This document shows positions 9,121-18,720 of a stretch of 64,000 nt of DNA, piece by piece. The stretch is from CAZFAP01 sp964516325 (lineage in GTDB: Bacteria > Auribacterota > JABMQX01). The stretch is from the NCBI GenBank assembly GCA_964516325.1, contig CAZFAP010000001.1:1-64000 (forward strand). The letters are read 5' to 3'. The notes beneath the pieces were generated by a model. It was not told the origin of the DNA. It did not search any database and saw only the letters and a program-made list of their open reading frames with translations. The number at the start of each line of letters is the position of its first letter. The stretch's first letter is position 1. The position numbers were made by a program, and so were the translations under genes.

Positions 9121-10521
9121 TCAAAAGCCCTTCAGCAACGCCCTCGCGTACTTCTTCCACCGCGAGAATTTGCGAAGAAGGAGCTTTCCGACCTCGGAGT
9201 AGAGGATTGGATATCCCAGTGCCTTCAGCTTGCTCTCTCTCCAGAATACACGGGTCCCAAAAAGCTTGTAGCTGCGCTCGATTTGTTTCGCGGGGAAGTG
9301 CGGCATTTTCAGAATGGACTTGCGATAAGCCGCGTCCGAGGGGACGCTTTCTCGATGAGGCAGATAGCCCTCCTTCAAGCATGAGTCGTACAGGTCAGTC
9401 CCCGGAAGAGGCGTGAATACGGATATGCCTATGATAGTTGGGCGGATCATCCGGTTGAGTCGCACGGTCTCCATGTGCATCTCCGGCGTCTCGCCCGGCA
9501 GCCCCACCATGTTGAGGGTCTTAATTTGAAGCCCGACATCTCGTGCCGCCCTCGCCGCCTCCAATATCCTGCGGTTAGACATCGGGCGCCTCAGAACCTG
9601 CCGCCGCAGCTCCTCGTTGCCTGTCTCCACGCCAATATCAATCCGCCTTGCCCCTGCCTTCTTCAGAAGCGCCACCGTCTCACGGTCGCAGGCCTCCACC
9701 CGCGCGCAGAAAACAAAAGAAACCCCGATTTCCTGCAGATACCGCTCTGCGAACTCCGCGAGGCGCTTTTTATCGAGCATGAAAACATCGTCGTCGAAAA
9801 AGACCTCCTTGAACTTGAATCTCGACTTGAGAATTTTCAGCTCTCCGAGGAGATGGTCCGTCGAGCGGAAGCGGACATACCTTCCCGATTGCGCCCCGGC
9901 CAACTTGTGATTGCAGCAATAACTGCAACGGTATGGACATCCTCTCGACGCCAGAACCCGCATCTGCGATAGCCCATAGGCGTCTATGCTGCGCTGGGTA
10001 TCAAAAAGGTCACGGTCCTCGTGAGGCAGCTCGTCGAGATTGGCGATGAATGGGCGCGGTTGATTCCGAATAATTCTCCCGTTGTGTCGAACCCAGAGTC
10101 CCTGAATCTTCGTTGGGTCGCCCCCTTCTTGAAGGGCTTGCGCCAGGTCCAGCGTCGCGTACTCGCCCTCCCCCACGCAGAAGGCGTCCAGCCCGGAAAT
10201 TTCCTCGATTGACTCCGGAAAGCACGTCGGGTGCGGTCCCCCGCAAATCGTGAATGCCCGGCGACAGGGAGTTTCCCGGACGAGCCTTTTGACCAGACCC
10301 ACATCGCAGCTTGGCAGATAAAACCCGATCAGACCGGGGTCATATTTGGCAATCTCTCGGCGCCATTCGCCAAGGTCGAAGCCCTTCGCAAAGTAAATCA
10401 ACCGGACGTCCCGAAATCCGTTGGCCTTCAGCACCGCTGAAATGGACATGAGTCCGTGCTGGGATCCCAGCGCATCAAATCGTTGCCCAACTTCAAGAAA
10501 ACCAAGCGCTATCTTCATCAT
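9121..10521 (-). CDS. B12-binding radical SAM protein (466 aa)
   Basis: Residues ~1-150 form a cobalamin-binding-like Rossmann domain (SAVLKANGFRDVRLIY, LIGFYLPSCD, ICGGPHPTCFPE, GEGEYATLDL). Residues ~190-400 are the radical SAM core with the cluster motif RGCPYRCSYCCNH (CxxxCxxC), followed by FKEVFFDDDVFML and the GVETGNEE motif. The C-terminal ~60 residues are basic and include a KYARALLKGF end. This architecture is shared by HpnJ/BchE/ methylthiotransferase-like enzymes that methylate or rearrange unactivated carbons. In the glycan/lipid region it may act on a lipid or sugar carbon. The product is not predictable. The ATG at 10521 is preceded directly by a possible upstream divergent promoter shared with the next gene. 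Confidence 0.85.
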   Translation of the reverse strand: MMKIALGFLEVGQRFDALGSQHGLMSISAVLKANGFRDVRLIYFAKGFDLGEWRREIAKYDPGLIGFYLPSCDVGLVKRLVRETPCRRAFTICGGPHPTCFPESIEEISGLDAFCVGEGEYATLDLAQALQEGGDPTKIQGLWVRHNGRIIRNQPRPFIANLDELPHEDRDLFDTQRSIDAYGLSQMRVLASRGCPYRCSYCCNHKLAGAQSGRYVRFRSTDHLLGELKILKSRFKFKEVFFDDDVFMLDKKRLAEFAERYLQEIGVSFVFCARVEACDRETVALLKKAGARRIDIGVETGNEELRRQVLRRPMSNRRILEAARAARDVGLQIKTLNMVGLPGETPEMHMETVRLNRMIRPTIIGISVFTPLPGTDLYDSCLKEGYLPHRESVPSDAAYRKSILKMPHFPAKQIERSYKLFGTRVFWRESKLKALGYPILYSEVGKLLLRKFSRWKKYARALLKGF

Positions 10522-10785
10522 TGCAGTCGTGGCTACGGATATTGTTCGCGGCTTGGTTTCCGCGGAAAACGTCCGTGGCTCCTATCCCGGGATCCGGTTC
10601 GGTTACTGCTCCCGGCGAGCCGGTGGCCGCTGCGTCGGGAGTGCCGAAAACCGGACATCCCTTCGTCCTGAGCAGCCAATTTACTTTTGACTTCGTTTCG
10701 GACAGTATGTAGATTGTGTCGGTCGTTGTCAACGCGGCGGGGGTTCGCCAGCCGCATCGGAGATTTCTCTCTCGAGGGTCGGTCC

Positions 10786-11874
10786 ATGGTGCTTGGGAAA
10801 CAAGCCAGCGCGAGAAGGATTCCTGTTTTCGTCCTCAAGTCCGCTATCGCGGTTTTGCTTCTGTACCTCCTTCTCCGCAAACTCCGCTACCAGCTGTTCG
10901 CGCAGACCTTCCGGGGGATTGTCTGGTGGTGGGTCATCGCCGCCGGAGCTCTTCATATAACGGGCTACCTCTTCAGCGCTCATCGCTGGCGCATCCTGCT
11001 CAAGGCTCAAGGGCTGAGCCCCTCGCTCTGGGAGCTGATCAAGTCGTACGCTATTGGCACATTCTTCAATTACATTCTTCTCGGGACTCTTGGCGGGGAC
11101 ATCTCCAGAGCCTATGACACGGGCATCCGAAGCAAGAGGGGTGCGGAGGCGGTCTCCGCTGTGTTTCTCGAGCGTGCGACCGGCGTTGTGGCGATGGTGT
11201 TTCTCGCCGCGGTGGGAACGCTTTTTCTGCTGATCGGACCCAGTCGCCTTTCTGCCTCTGCCTTCTGGAATGTCCAGGCTGCCGTCGCAATTTGCGCTGT
11301 CATTTCTGTCGTGCTGTTCGCGGCGGTCTTCGTCCTGTTCCATCCTCGTGTGGCAAGCATCGTCGCGGCCAAGCTGGACCGTCCCAACCCCCTCTTTGGA
11401 AAACTCCGAAAGATTTTCCTATCGCTCCATTCGGCAGTCGGCGTTTACCGCACGAACCTTGCCCCCATTTACAAGAACCTCTTTTGGGCCGCGATCCTCC
11501 AACTGAACGTCACCCTGCATTATTTCTTCCTCGGCTTAGCCATGGGGTTGCCTTTGCTTCATTACCCGCTTCATTATTTTTGCAGCTACTTGGTCATCGT
11601 TCCGGCGATCACACTCATCTTGACAATACCCCTGACCCCGGGGGGCGCCGGCGTCCGGGAATGGACGCTCACGGAGCTTCGCGGGGGGTTGGGTTTTGCT
11701 GCTACTCCGGCGGGCATCGCCAGAGCTGTCCTGATGGGATGGCTCCAGGTGGCGACAGTCCTCTTCTACGGCATCATTGGTTTCTTGATCCTTCTGCATC
11801 GCCTTTTCTCGGCGAAGCGTTCAGGCTCGGATAAACCTCCGCCAACTCAATCCGCCAATCCTCCAGCCGCTTGA
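10786..11874 (+). CDS. UPF0104/LPG-synthase-TM (AglD-like) membrane protein (362 aa)
   Basis: About eight transmembrane helices are visible. Family marks are AHRWRILLKAQG in the first loop, YAIGTFFNYILLGTLGGDISRAY, the AEAVSAVFLERATG motif, and LTPGGAGVREWTL near the C-terminus. These belong to the lysylphosphatidylglycerol synthase transmembrane/UPF0104 family, implicated in flipping lipids or lipid-linked sugars. I use ATG 10786, where the hydrophobic protein body begins; the longer frame adds a basic, unlikely 33-residue extension. It is alone on this strand and divergent from the radical SAM gene. Flipping of a lipid-linked precursor made by neighbours is an inference. Confidence 0.8.
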   Translation: MVLGKQASARRIPVFVLKSAIAVLLLYLLLRKLRYQLFAQTFRGIVWWWVIAAGALHITGYLFSAHRWRILLKAQGLSPSLWELIKSYAIGTFFNYILLGTLGGDISRAYDTGIRSKRGAEAVSAVFLERATGVVAMVFLAAVGTLFLLIGPSRLSASAFWNVQAAVAICAVISVVLFAAVFVLFHPRVASIVAAKLDRPNPLFGKLRKIFLSLHSAVGVYRTNLAPIYKNLFWAAILQLNVTLHYFFLGLAMGLPLLHYPLHYFCSYLVIVPAITLILTIPLTPGGAGVREWTLTELRGGLGFAATPAGIARAVLMGWLQVATVLFYGIIGFLILLHRLFSAKRSGSDKPPPTQSANPPAA

Positions 11875-12052
11875 TAAACGACGCCGGCTTTTCGTGAACC
11901 GACCGTCGAGCTCGGTTGACCGGAAAAATAGACGGACAATAAAGATGACCCGGGCGAGGAGGAGAAGTAACGAAGTTGCTTTGTGAATCATGCACCGGCG
12001 GGATCACGGCGGCAATGCGGTTCCGTCGGAAACGTCCTCCATCCCTCCGCCG

Positions 12053-15000
12053 TCATTCCACTTCGACCTTGTAGAACCGCAGAAGAGCCAGCTTTGCGGT
12101 TGGGTCACGGTATTCCATCCAATCCCCGGTTCCCCACATTGACTCACCGAGCGTCTGCCAACCGTTTCCCATTCCATCGCAGTACAACAACCGATACGTC
12201 TTCCCTTTGGCAGAGTGCCATGAGATGACCGCGTCGGTATCGAGTCCCCGAGCGCACCTCACACTGAGGAATGATTGACCGTCTGTCGGATTTGTCCCGG
12301 CGAAATACTCGCTTCGGTTTGACTTTCCATCTCCGTCGAAGTCGGCCTCTCCAAAAACGTCCGCTGGTGAGCGCATCCCGTCGGTGGGGTTCGCGTCCGC
12401 AATCACTTTTTCCCACGAGTCCGGCAGCCTATCGTTGTCAGCGTCGGCCTGCCTCGCGTCAAAGGAAAGCGGCTTTCCGATTCGGGGCGACCCGCTTGAC
12501 ATGCCGAGGGGCGTCACCCTTAGGATCACGTTCTCGAGCAGCCGGCCCCCTTCGTCGGCAACGGAGTCCCAGACAAAGCTATGATCCTCTCCCAGAGGCG
12601 AAGATGAGAGACTGAACTTGCCTTCTCCCTCCGACGACCGCGTCGCCTTCCGCCAGGTTTTGCCTGCGTCGGTCGAGTATTGGACGACTATCGAGCAAGG
12701 TGTGCTCAACATGTGGTACAGCTTATAGTCCACATATACCCAGCCATTGCGCTCGGCAGTGACTTCTACGAATAGGACAATCGGCGTCTCCGGGTTTGCC
12801 TCATCGGCGCCGATGTCGGTCATCGGACTGAGCCGCCCGGGCATGATTCTCGGCTCCCCGTCGAGGTCCGTCGCGGGCAGACCGGGCTCCGTGCTCGATC
12901 CGCCGTCTATGCACGGCGATGACGGCAGGAGATGAAAGTCATCCTCGGTCGCGGAAACGAAGAGCGGGTCTGAAGATATGTTGCCGCTCTTCCCCGCGAA
13001 GCTGCTGTCCTCCACGTCGGAATATCGCAGGAGATTGTCCCCCGCAAGGAACACCGGCGAGCTGTTCCCCCAGATAATTGCGTTCGCCGCCTCGACGGAC
13101 GACAGTTCCTCCGCAAAAAGCGCGGCGCCTTCCGGAGCCGCGTTGTTGGCAATAGTGCAGCTCACCAGACTGATGTAGCTGTCGCCAGCCGCGTGCACGC
13201 CTCCTCCGTCGTATGCCGCCTGATTGCCGCTGAGCTGGCAGCCTCGGATGCGCAGCGAGCATGAGTCTGTCAGGAATAGCCCTCCGCCGTACCACTCCGC
13301 GACGTTCCCGCATATCTTCGTCGTCGAGACGGTACCGGACGACCCTTCGTAGCAGAAGAATCCGCCGCCGATCACCGCGGAATTGTCCGAGACCTCACAA
13401 TCAACAAAGACGGGAGAGGAACCCGCGTCAATGCAGACTCCGCCTCCCCACACCGCCGAGTTATTTACCACGCGGCACTTCGCAATCCGGGGCGACGAAC
13501 GGAAGAAGTAGATTCCGCCGCCGACTTTGGCGCCCTTCCCGAACGGCTCCCCAACCCCGCCCGTTATCGTGAACCCCTCTATCTTCGCCCGGTCAACTTG
13601 CTCAAAAGCTACCGTCGTGCCCTGCCCATTGCAGTCTATTGTCGTGTTCTCCGCGCCCTGCCCCACGACCTCGATGTCATTTTTCATCCGGATTTTCTCG
13701 CGGTAGGTGCCCGCTCGTACCGCGACGACATCCCTGGACTCCGCCGCCTCGATCGCTTTCTGGATGCTCGAGTAATCTTCGGGGACGCGGATAGGCAAAA
13801 TCCGCAGAATCACGTGCACAGAAGCGGTAACACTCGGCTTCTTGGTATCTCGCACAATGATGTCGGACTCGTAGGTCCCAATGTCCAGCCCCGATTTCTC
13901 AACGGAAACGGCAACTGCGTCCTCCTCGCCGTGATTCGTGCCGGTCGAGGGGCTGAGCGATAGCCAGCTCGCGTTCTCGCTGGCAGCCCATGTTATGCCG
14001 CTGGGAGACTTCGCGCTGATTGTCAGCGTCTGGCTCGGTGGGCTCTTGCCGCCCCTGTTCGTCGTGAATTCCAGGAGTTCCGGGGAAACGTAAAGCTCCG
14101 GTTTCAGTTCTCTGACCAGAAGCTTGATTTCAATCGTCTGGGGTGAGTTCTGGGCGTCGGGCGCCTCGACGACCACATTCGCCACATAGTTGCCTGGCTC
14201 CATTCCGTCGCCGATAATAGAAACCGATACAAATTCCGGGGTCCCCGAGTTCGCCCCCGACTCCGGCAACACGCGAACCCATTCCTCCTCGACGGAAGCC
14301 GACCACTGCATTTTTCGACCGCCCGTGTTGCGAACGCTGAAGTTTTGCGGCGGCGGGTCGGGCGCACCCTCGTCCATCGCGAAACTCATGGTGATGGGCG
14401 AGACGCTGAGCACCGGCGGCTTCTCCTGGATTGTTAGCTTCACCTGCACATTCTGAGGAGAACCGTTCGCCCCGGGGGCGGTTACTGTTATCGCTGCCGA
14501 ATGACTCCCCGGCAACAGACTCATCGCGTCCACGAGGATCTGAACAACGTCTATCTCACCCTTCCCGCTTCCCGATTCCGGCGAAGGCGACAGCCATGCC
14601 GCGTCGCTCCCGGCGTGCCACTCCATCTCCCGTCCTCCGGCGTTGCGAATCCGAATCTCCTGCGCCGGAGGATTTCCTTCCTCCTCGACCGCGAAGAACT
14701 CAAGGTTGAGGGGCGTAACTTCGAGAACCGAAGGCGGCTGCTCCGCCACCGTCAGCGTTACAGAAACAACCTGCGGCGAATTGCTCGTCGTCGCACTGAC
14801 GGTGATCATCGCCCTGTAAGTCCCCGTGGACAAACCCGCCGTGTCCACTCCGACCTCGACGTTATCCTTCTCGCCAGCATTTGTTCCGGAGCTCGGATTC
14901 AATCGCAGCCAGGGGACATCCCCCGAGACATCCCAGGAGATTTCCCCCGAGCCGACGTTTTGGATTTCGATTCCCTGCGGCGGTGGAGGCTCCTCGTTTT

Positions 15001-17449
15001 CGATGCAAGCGAAGGTCAACTCCGTCGGAGAAACCGCTAACCGCGGCGGCGGGGGTGCAAGGTCCAAAAGGACAGGAATCACAACGGGCGAGTTGACCGC
15101 CCTCGCGGACGCGATGCTGACATGCGCGGCATATGAACCGGACGTCAAGCCGGCAATATCAATGGAGACCGCTATCGTGTCGTCCTCGCCCGCGCTCGTC
15201 CCTTCTGCGGGAGAGACTCTTAACCACGGCATATCGCTGGACGCCTGCCAGTCCATATCGCCTCTCCCGACATTCCTGACGACCAGCTCCTGCGGGGGCG
15301 GGTTCTCTCCGCCCTCAAATGCAGAGAAGCTGAGAATCGCCGGCGAGGCAGATAGCGTCGGCGGCTTTGGCGCAACCAGAAGCGTTATCTCAACTTCCTG
15401 CGGGGAATTCACGACCTCTGCGGCAGTTGCGGTCATGCGGCCCACGTACGTGCCAGGCAAGAGTCCCCCGATGTCGGCATGAAGGACAACGATGTCTGGC
15501 TCCCCGGTGTTCGTCCCCGTCGTCGGAGAAGCCGTAAGCCACGGCGCGTCCTCCGAAATCTCCCACGAGAATTCCCCTGTTCCGACGTTTTGGATTACGG
15601 CTTCCTGGGGTAGGGGATTGGCTCCTCCTTCCGTCTCAGCGAAAACGATAGTAGCCGGTGAGACCGACAGCAGCGGTGGCGGCTCTGTCATTTCGAGGAG
15701 AACCGGAATGGATTGCGTCGGACTGGAGGTCGCTGTAACCCGGATACGCGCTGCATACGACCCGATGGTCAGCCCCGTTACGTCAACGGAAACATCAACG
15801 GCGTCAATCTCTCCCTCGCTGCTTCCCGATTGCGGGGCAAGGCTCAGCCAGGGCAGGTCTCCCTCGACCTGCCATGCCATATCGTGTCCCCCGGTGTTTT
15901 GAATCTCCAGCTTCTGTGCAGGGGGATTTGGCCCGTTCTCCCACGACGAGAATTTCAAGATTGTCGGAGAGACCGAGAGGATCGGCGTCAGCTCAAAAAT
16001 CTTCAGCGTTACCGTCACATAAATCTTTGTGCTTGGAAGCTGTATGCACGACACCGTGATTGTTGCCTGGTAGTCTCCGGCGAACAACCCCGCGATGGAT
16101 GCGCTGACGGTGACAGAATCTTTCTCGCCCGTGTTGCGTCCGGCGGTCGGGCTGAGCACCAACCAGGTTGCGTTATCCTCGACCCGCCAATCGAGGTCTC
16201 CGCCCCCGGAATTCCACACCTCCAGCGTCTGGCTCTCGGGGTCGGGCATCTTCTCCATGCCCTCGAACGCGAACGACTCCGGCGAGGAAGACAACACCGG
16301 CGGGGGGACATTGTTCACGGTGAAGTTGCTCGTCTCGCCGGGTGTCCCGACCTTCGTGTCCGACGGCGTGATGCGAACCCGAATATCGTTCTGGTTTGTT
16401 TGCCCGATGTCCGTCAACGAGTCCCACACGAAAATATGATTCTGGCCGGTGCGCGACGAGGTCAGATTGGACACCCCGTCTCCCCCCGGACCCTGCGTCG
16501 CAGGTCGCCACGTCAAGCCGCCATCCTCCGAAAGCCGCACGACAATTGTGCAGGGGTCGCCTTGGGTGTCCTTCAGCGTGTAGATAATAGTAACGAGGCC
16601 GCTTTGGATTCCTGAAGGCGTCTGGACTATCGCGACCGGCGGGGATTCGGTCATCGGCACAACCCGCACTTCAATCAGAAAATCGTCATCGTCGTCGCTC
16701 CCGCCGGTGCATCGGTCCAAATGAAGTAGATAACCTTCGACCTCATTGGGCAGGACCGTTACCGCCGTATCGCCCAGTCCATTGTTGTTGTCCAGATCAC
16801 TGAAGGACTCGTTGGGACGATAGCCTGAGTATGCGGAGACTCCGAGCGTTATCACGTAGAAATCGAGTCCTGATCCTGCTGGCAAGAAGCCCAGGCTATG
16901 GTCTGGGGTCGCTGGGGGATTATTGGGGACATCTTGATACAGGATGTGGCGGTAGCTAGCAGGAGTCGTCGCGGTAGCGTAGCCAAACCCGATTTCAGAG
17001 TTGGCCGCGGCAGAACCTCCCACCCTGTAGGACAGGATCACTTCCCCGGACGTCTTCGTGGTAATGAACGGCCACGACCCCGTCGGTTCCACACGGAACA
17101 TCCCGTCGCTTGTGTCCGAAACCGAGACGTTGAGGGCGTCAGAGACTCTGACGATGCAAAACGCTGAGGGGATATTCGGGACAACCCAGGTCTCGTTCTC
17201 GTCGTTCGGAGTGCTCGCCCTGAAAACACTCCATGTGCTGCCGCCATTCGAGGAGTACTCGATTTTGACCTGGGTGATGCTCGAAGAAGCCGTCCAGGTG
17301 ATCGTGTGTGTGGTGCCGACAACCAGACGCTCCGACCCGTTGGGAGAAGTCACCACGATGGATTGAGCCATGCAATCCCCGAGGGCAACAAACGCCGCGA
17401 AAACCGCGGCAAGAACAAGCGGCAATCGCCTCACCGGGAAACACTCCAT
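12053..17449 (-). CDS. Giant secreted protein: Kre9-like N-domain, eight BACON-like repeats, right-handed beta-helix, C-terminal tail domain (1798 aa)
   Basis: ATG 17447-17449 starts a clean signal peptide (LPLVLAAVFAAFVALGDCMAQ); an upstream extension of 68 codons is Arg-rich and rejected. Mature domains in order: a Ser-Thr-rich GPI-type sandwich (VTSPNGSERLVVG), a second sandwich with QTPSGIQSG, eight ~98-residue BACON-like repeats (residues ~425-1205; core pattern LSVSP..L.F, NPPPQ, W.....WL..SP..G.N.GE.D), a right-handed beta-helix (~1210-1545; DYSSIQKAIEAAES, then GGGI/GGGV turns, ending TDIGADE), a thrombospondin-3-like acidic linker (DADNDRLPDSWE), and a C-terminal domain ending LRFYKVEVE. 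It is probably an adhesin or polymer binder on the outside. No membrane anchor is visible. It is monocistronic. Confidence 0.82.
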   Translation of the reverse strand: MECFPVRRLPLVLAAVFAAFVALGDCMAQSIVVTSPNGSERLVVGTTHTITWTASSSITQVKIEYSSNGGSTWSVFRASTPNDENETWVVPNIPSAFCIVRVSDALNVSVSDTSDGMFRVEPTGSWPFITTKTSGEVILSYRVGGSAAANSEIGFGYATATTPASYRHILYQDVPNNPPATPDHSLGFLPAGSGLDFYVITLGVSAYSGYRPNESFSDLDNNNGLGDTAVTVLPNEVEGYLLHLDRCTGGSDDDDDFLIEVRVVPMTESPPVAIVQTPSGIQSGLVTIIYTLKDTQGDPCTIVVRLSEDGGLTWRPATQGPGGDGVSNLTSSRTGQNHIFVWDSLTDIGQTNQNDIRVRITPSDTKVGTPGETSNFTVNNVPPPVLSSSPESFAFEGMEKMPDPESQTLEVWNSGGGDLDWRVEDNATWLVLSPTAGRNTGEKDSVTVSASIAGLFAGDYQATITVSCIQLPSTKIYVTVTLKIFELTPILSVSPTILKFSSWENGPNPPAQKLEIQNTGGHDMAWQVEGDLPWLSLAPQSGSSEGEIDAVDVSVDVTGLTIGSYAARIRVTATSSPTQSIPVLLEMTEPPPLLSVSPATIVFAETEGGANPLPQEAVIQNVGTGEFSWEISEDAPWLTASPTTGTNTGEPDIVVLHADIGGLLPGTYVGRMTATAAEVVNSPQEVEITLLVAPKPPTLSASPAILSFSAFEGGENPPPQELVVRNVGRGDMDWQASSDMPWLRVSPAEGTSAGEDDTIAVSIDIAGLTSGSYAAHVSIASARAVNSPVVIPVLLDLAPPPPRLAVSPTELTFACIENEEPPPPQGIEIQNVGSGEISWDVSGDVPWLRLNPSSGTNAGEKDNVEVGVDTAGLSTGTYRAMITVSATTSNSPQVVSVTLTVAEQPPSVLEVTPLNLEFFAVEEEGNPPAQEIRIRNAGGREMEWHAGSDAAWLSPSPESGSGKGEIDVVQILVDAMSLLPGSHSAAITVTAPGANGSPQNVQVKLTIQEKPPVLSVSPITMSFAMDEGAPDPPPQNFSVRNTGGRKMQWSASVEEEWVRVLPESGANSGTPEFVSVSIIGDGMEPGNYVANVVVEAPDAQNSPQTIEIKLLVRELKPELYVSPELLEFTTNRGGKSPPSQTLTISAKSPSGITWAASENASWLSLSPSTGTNHGEEDAVAVSVEKSGLDIGTYESDIIVRDTKKPSVTASVHVILRILPIRVPEDYSSIQKAIEAAESRDVVAVRAGTYREKIRMKNDIEVVGQGAENTTIDCNGQGTTVAFEQVDRAKIEGFTITGGVGEPFGKGAKVGGGIYFFRSSPRIAKCRVVNNSAVWGGGVCIDAGSSPVFVDCEVSDNSAVIGGGFFCYEGSSGTVSTTKICGNVAEWYGGGLFLTDSCSLRIRGCQLSGNQAAYDGGGVHAAGDSYISLVSCTIANNAAPEGAALFAEELSSVEAANAIIWGNSSPVFLAGDNLLRYSDVEDSSFAGKSGNISSDPLFVSATEDDFHLLPSSPCIDGGSSTEPGLPATDLDGEPRIMPGRLSPMTDIGADEANPETPIVLFVEVTAERNGWVYVDYKLYHMLSTPCSIVVQYSTDAGKTWRKATRSSEGEGKFSLSSSPLGEDHSFVWDSVADEGGRLLENVILRVTPLGMSSGSPRIGKPLSFDARQADADNDRLPDSWEKVIADANPTDGMRSPADVFGEADFDGDGKSNRSEYFAGTNPTDGQSFLSVRCARGLDTDAVISWHSAKGKTYRLLYCDGMGNGWQTLGESMWGTGDWMEYRDPTAKLALLRFYKVEVE
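13800..16295 (-). repeat. Eight tandem BACON-like repeat units within the giant secreted protein
   Basis: Each unit is ~290-300 bases. The conserved protein pattern is VSP-x3-L-x-F, then PPPQ, then a W and a WL pair, SP-x2-G-x-N-x-GE-x-D, ending in a G-x-Y strand. DNA identity between units is modest, so this is an old array rather than a recent expansion. Boundaries are approximate. Confidence 0.7.
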
Positions 17450-18116
17450 CACCGTTTTCAAGAGCACGCCTGACTTTCTCCTCCGAGGAGGGAAGCCGCT
17501 TCCCACTCCATCCCGGCACAACAACCGAGCAGTGGTTTTGAGACGGGTCTTAAACACAGAGCGTGAGCGGCGGATCTGTCGGAGAGACTCTGCTGCCTGC
17601 CCCCGGACTGACGCGCGCTCAGCACACGATCCAGGAGCATGTCGGTGCACCACCTTTCAGGCCGCAGACACCGAGGCAGCCTCGCCCTCCACGAATCTTC
17701 ACCCGGCGGGTCTCATCTTCTCGCAAGAGGATAAGACATCTCCCCTTTGAGTATCACAAAGAAAATACCCTGAAGCCCGGCTTTTGTCAAGGCAGGAACC
17801 TCGATGGGGTGTGGCTCCATTTGAGTGTCGCTGGCGTGGCACGTGTGCCAGATAGGGAGTGCAGTCCTGCCCAACATGAGGCTCTATGACGCCCCTTCAG
17901 GGCTGATAGAGGTGGGGCGGGGCGCTATCCTCAGGGCTTCGCCCTGGGCTAAGCTATCTCGCCCCGTTGGGGCCTACTCCCTTCTCCGTAGCCAAGCCCT
18001 GAAAGGGCGCGATAATGCGATGCCACCATAATAGAGCCGCACCCTCGACGATGCTGATCTTCTGCTTTTTGCGTTTTTCTGCTATCATAGAGTAGTGCTT
18101 GGAGCCGAACGAAACA
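17450..18116. other. Intergenic stretch with REP-like palindromes, no supported gene
   Basis: This lies between the giant secreted gene (minus) and the DUF4160 gene (plus). Open frames in it are Arg/Pro-rich with no ribosome binding site. The right half carries an imperfect multi-hairpin element (17885-18015). The promoter of the giant gene should lie near 17450-17560, but I could not define it. Confidence 0.5.
17885..18015. repeat. REP/MITE-like multi-hairpin intergenic element
   Basis: Three hairpin-type units are visible: CAGGGCTTCGCCCTG (17932-17946), GCCCCGTTGGGGC (17961-17973), and a terminal pair formed by CCTTCAGGGCTGATAG on the left and AAGCCCTGAAAGGGCG on the right, which are near inverted copies. 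Elements with this GGGC/GCCC texture are common in intergenic DNA of several environmental phyla. No transposase adjoins it, so it is probably a non-autonomous repeat. Confidence 0.55.
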
Positions 18117-18353
18117 ATGCCAACCGTTTTGAGAAGTGGGCCATTTCGGTTTTTCTTCTACAGTGACGAAGGAGCGAAAGCTCCTCACATCCACGTGCAG
18201 GAGGGCCGTAAACTCGCGAAATTCTGGCTCGACCCCGTGCGGCTCGCATCCTCCAAACGGTTCAACGCGCAAGAGCTTCGGACGGCGGAGAGAATTGTAG
18301 AAGCAAACAGTCGGCAGTTTGTGGAGGCGTGGCATGAGTTCTTCAATGCCTGA
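18117..18353 (+). CDS. DUF4160 family protein (78 aa)
   Basis: The family signature is clear: PTVLRSGPFRFFFYSDEG, then PHIHVQEGRKLAKFWLDPV and a C-terminal helix pair with EAWHEFFNA. I use ATG 18117; GGAG stands 12 bases upstream, slightly far. DUF4160 proteins are usually found directly before a DUF2442 gene, and here the two overlap by 20 bases. The pair is often listed as toxin-antitoxin-like, but biochemical proof for this pair is lacking as far as I know. No catalytic residues can be named. The HIHV histidines are conserved in the family. Confidence 0.85.
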   Translation: MPTVLRSGPFRFFFYSDEGAKAPHIHVQEGRKLAKFWLDPVRLASSKRFNAQELRTAERIVEANSRQFVEAWHEFFNA

Positions 18354-18612
18354 TTTGGACCCGAGGGCCCAATCCGTTCAATTCGACAACGACGAGCTGA
18401 CCGTGGTGCTCGTGGATGGTCGGCGAATCAGCGTTCCGTTGGCCTGGTTCCCCAGGTTACTTCACGCTACACCCGCGCAACGACACAACTGGCAGTTGCT
18501 TGGCGACGGGGAGGGAATTCATTGGCCGGATGTTGATGAGGACCTCAGCGTCGCAGGGCTCCTGCGTGGTGTCCGCGCCCCAGACGCGGCAGGCAAGCTC
18601 CCGACCCATTGA
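18334..18612 (+). CDS. DUF2442 family protein (92 aa)
   Basis: ATG 18334 has GGAGG just upstream within the DUF4160 gene. The protein shows the DUF2442 core: VQFDNDELTVVLVDGRRISVPLAWFPRLL and IHWPDVDEDLSVAGLL. It forms a two-gene unit with the preceding DUF4160 gene. Family members are proposed to be DNA-binding antitoxin-like partners; that is unproven here. A 100-base gap and a convergent Nramp-like gene follow. Confidence 0.87.
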   Translation: MSSSMPDLDPRAQSVQFDNDELTVVLVDGRRISVPLAWFPRLLHATPAQRHNWQLLGDGEGIHWPDVDEDLSVAGLLRGVRAPDAAGKLPTH

Positions 18613-18720
18613 GCACGCCGCAGCTTCCGCAGCGCTTCGTCAAGCACGACCCACTCGCGTCCGTATTCCCCCAATCCCTCCCCACCTTGCCAGCTCCCAC
18701 CCAGACGGCAGTCACTACGT

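Noticed and set aside
13800..16295. Repeat array considered as a CRISPR
   Set aside because: The units are ~295 bases long, coding and divergent; there are no short repeats with unique spacers and no cas genes.
15713..16615. 300-codon plus-strand frame within the BACON repeats
   Set aside because: It is a shadow of the repeat array on the minus strand.
17450..17653. 68-codon N-terminal extension of the giant secreted protein
   Set aside because: The internal ATG at 17449 gives a clean signal peptide; the extension is Arg-rich.
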